A stretch of 16,582 nt of DNA, taken from Mycolicibacterium malmesburyense (GTDB taxonomy: Bacteria; Actinomycetota; Actinomycetes; Mycobacteriales; Mycobacteriaceae). The stretch covers positions 1-16,582 of the forward strand of contig NZ_CVTB01000308.1 of assembly GCF_001050015.1 (NCBI RefSeq). The letters are read 5' to 3'. The notes beneath the pieces are model-generated. The model made no database searches and was not told the origin of the DNA. It was given only the letters and a program-made list of their open reading frames with translations. Made by a program: the position numbers and the translations under genes. Position 1 is the stretch's first letter. Each line of letters begins with the position of its first letter. This document shows, piece by piece, positions 15,973 to 16,582 of this stretch.

Positions 15973-16002
15973 AGGCTAAACGCGCGTTCAGTCTGCGGTC
16001 AA
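15973..16002 (-). promoter_or_regulatory. Promoter of the tetR-ABC exporter operon
   Basis: On the minus strand, TTGACC (16002-15997) and TAGCCT (15978-15973) are separated by 18 bp, and the ATG begins 7 nt after the -10 box. This is the most complete sigma-A-type promoter in the window and gives a leaderless transcript. Confidence 0.7.
15976..15991. promoter_or_regulatory. Candidate TetR operator
   Basis: CTAAACGCGCGTTCAG is palindromic at 14 of 16 positions, with a perfect AACGCGCGTT core. It lies between the -35 and -10 boxes and overlaps the -10, where a bound dimer would block RNA polymerase. GTTCAGT also occurs as a direct repeat 20 bp apart (15966-15972 and 15986-15992), so two dimers on the same DNA face are possible. 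Confidence 0.6.
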
Positions 16003-16013
16003 GACCCATGGCC

Positions 16014-16056
16014 CGCGGGAGAAAACTCGTGGGAAAAAACTCGCGGGAAGAGAACT
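16014..16056. repeat. Three tandem 14-15 bp repeats after the methyltransferase gene
   Basis: Three adjacent units, CGCGGGAGAAAACT, CGTGGGAAAAAACT and CGCGGGAAGAGAACT (14, 14 and 15 nt), fill the space between the methyltransferase stop codon and the tetR promoter. The A-rich part of each unit reads as a T-rich tract on the minus strand, so it might aid termination of the methyltransferase transcript or bind a protein. Confidence 0.75.
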
Positions 16057-16582
16057 CAGTCGCGGGCGGCGGCGAGCAGGCCGTCGCCCAGCGGGATCAG
16101 CACCGGGGTGAGCCGTTCGTCCTCGGCGATCAGCCGCGCGGCCTCGCGGACGGCCGCGACCTCGGCGTCGTTGGCGGTGGCATCGCCGGCCCGGCCGCCG
16201 AGCGCGGCGCGGTGCAGGACGATCGCGCCGCCCGGGCGCAACAATCGGACGCCCTCGGCGACGAAGTGCGGCTGGTCGATCGGATCGGCGTCGATGAACA
16301 CCAGGTCGTACGACTCGTCGGCAAGCCGGGTCAGCACCTCCTGGGCGCGACCACTGATCAGGCGGCTCCGGCCGGGGCCGATTCCGGCCTCGCCGAACGC
16401 CTGCTTGGCCAGGCGCTGGTGCTCGGGTTCGACGTCGATGGTGGTCAGCACGCCGTCCTCGCGCATTCCGGACAGCAGCCACAGGCCGCTGACCCCGGCG
16501 CCGGTGCCGACCTCGACGACGGCCTTGGCGGCGGTGAGCTTGGCGAACACGCACAGCAGGGCGCCGACGGCGGGGGTGACGG
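16056..16582 (-). CDS. SAM-dependent O-methyltransferase, family 3 (partial)
   Basis: The frame is open to the window edge, so the N-terminus lies outside; about 175 residues are visible. [16 protein letters not shown] is the SAM-binding motif [10 protein letters not shown] places the ribose-binding acid in the next strand, and YDLVFIDAD is the metal- and substrate-site motif of the O-methyltransferase family 3 (COMT-like) fold. [11 protein letters not shown] follows. An internal GTG at 16550 is not the start, because the upstream codons ([14 protein letters not shown]) continue the family alignment. The substrate is unknown. The M. tuberculosis equivalent is Rv1220c, which there is divergent from sigE; sigE may therefore lie just beyond this window. 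Confidence 0.88.
   Translation of the reverse strand, partial: VTPAVGALLCVFAKLTAAKAVVEVGTGAGVSGLWLLSGMREDGVLTTIDVEPEHQRLAKQAFGEAGIGPGRSRLISGRAQEVLTRLADESYDLVFIDADPIDQPHFVAEGVRLLRPGGAIVLHRAALGGRAGDATANDAEVAAVREAARLIAEDERLTPVLIPLGDGLLAAARD

Overview
The window looks like chromosomal DNA from a mycobacterium, probably a fast-growing Mycolicibacterium-type species. The base composition is very GC-rich, GTG starts are common, and several promoters appear leaderless. The gene order matches what I remember of the M. tuberculosis Rv1203c-Rv1220c block: log, fadD6, folP2, gpgS, a DivIVA-motif membrane protein, tag, a DUF3117 protein, glgM (glgA), glgC, then an ABC exporter, its TetR regulator and an O-methyltransferase. 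Names were assigned from motifs and gene order; no database search was run. I see no rRNA, tRNA, insertion sequence, prophage or CRISPR array. No gene-free stretch exceeds 300 bases; the longest is 8631-8907.

Left end (1-3285): the tail of an unidentified plus-strand gene faces a minus-strand pair. The upstream gene of the pair encodes a 696-aa STAND/LuxR-like ATPase with no DNA-binding domain. The downstream gene encodes an EspC-like protein with a YxxxD motif, a probable type VII secretion substrate. The spacer between the ATPase gene and log is almost filled by two perfect copies of a 48-bp palindromic repeat plus a third half copy.

Centre (3286-9075, plus strand): log (cytokinin-activating phosphoribohydrolase), fadD6 (acyl-CoA synthetase of the FATP type), folP2 (a DHPS homologue with altered active-site loops), gpgS (glucosyl-3-phosphoglycerate synthase), a one-TM DivIVA-motif protein, tag (3-methyladenine glycosylase I) and a 55-aa DUF3117 protein. 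folP2/gpgS and the DivIVA gene/tag each overlap by 4 bases. gpgS starts methylglucose lipopolysaccharide synthesis. The divergent pair glgM/glgC (9094-11591) makes ADP-glucose and maltose-1-phosphate for alpha-glucan, so the centre is rich in glucan and acyl-CoA metabolism.

Right end (11592-16582): a small secreted protein and a DUF4126 membrane protein occupy the place where M. tuberculosis has, as I recall, PE14 and Rv1215c-Rv1216c. Then comes a minus-strand operon, tetR then ABC ATPase then permease, with a well-formed promoter whose spacer holds a near-palindromic operator. The last gene is an O-methyltransferase cut by the window edge.

The items most worth a second look are the palindromic repeat abutting the log promoter, the EspC-like/STAND ATPase pair, the degenerate FolP2 active site, and the recurrence of TANNNT-type -10 boxes exactly 6-7 nt before start codons at seven genes.
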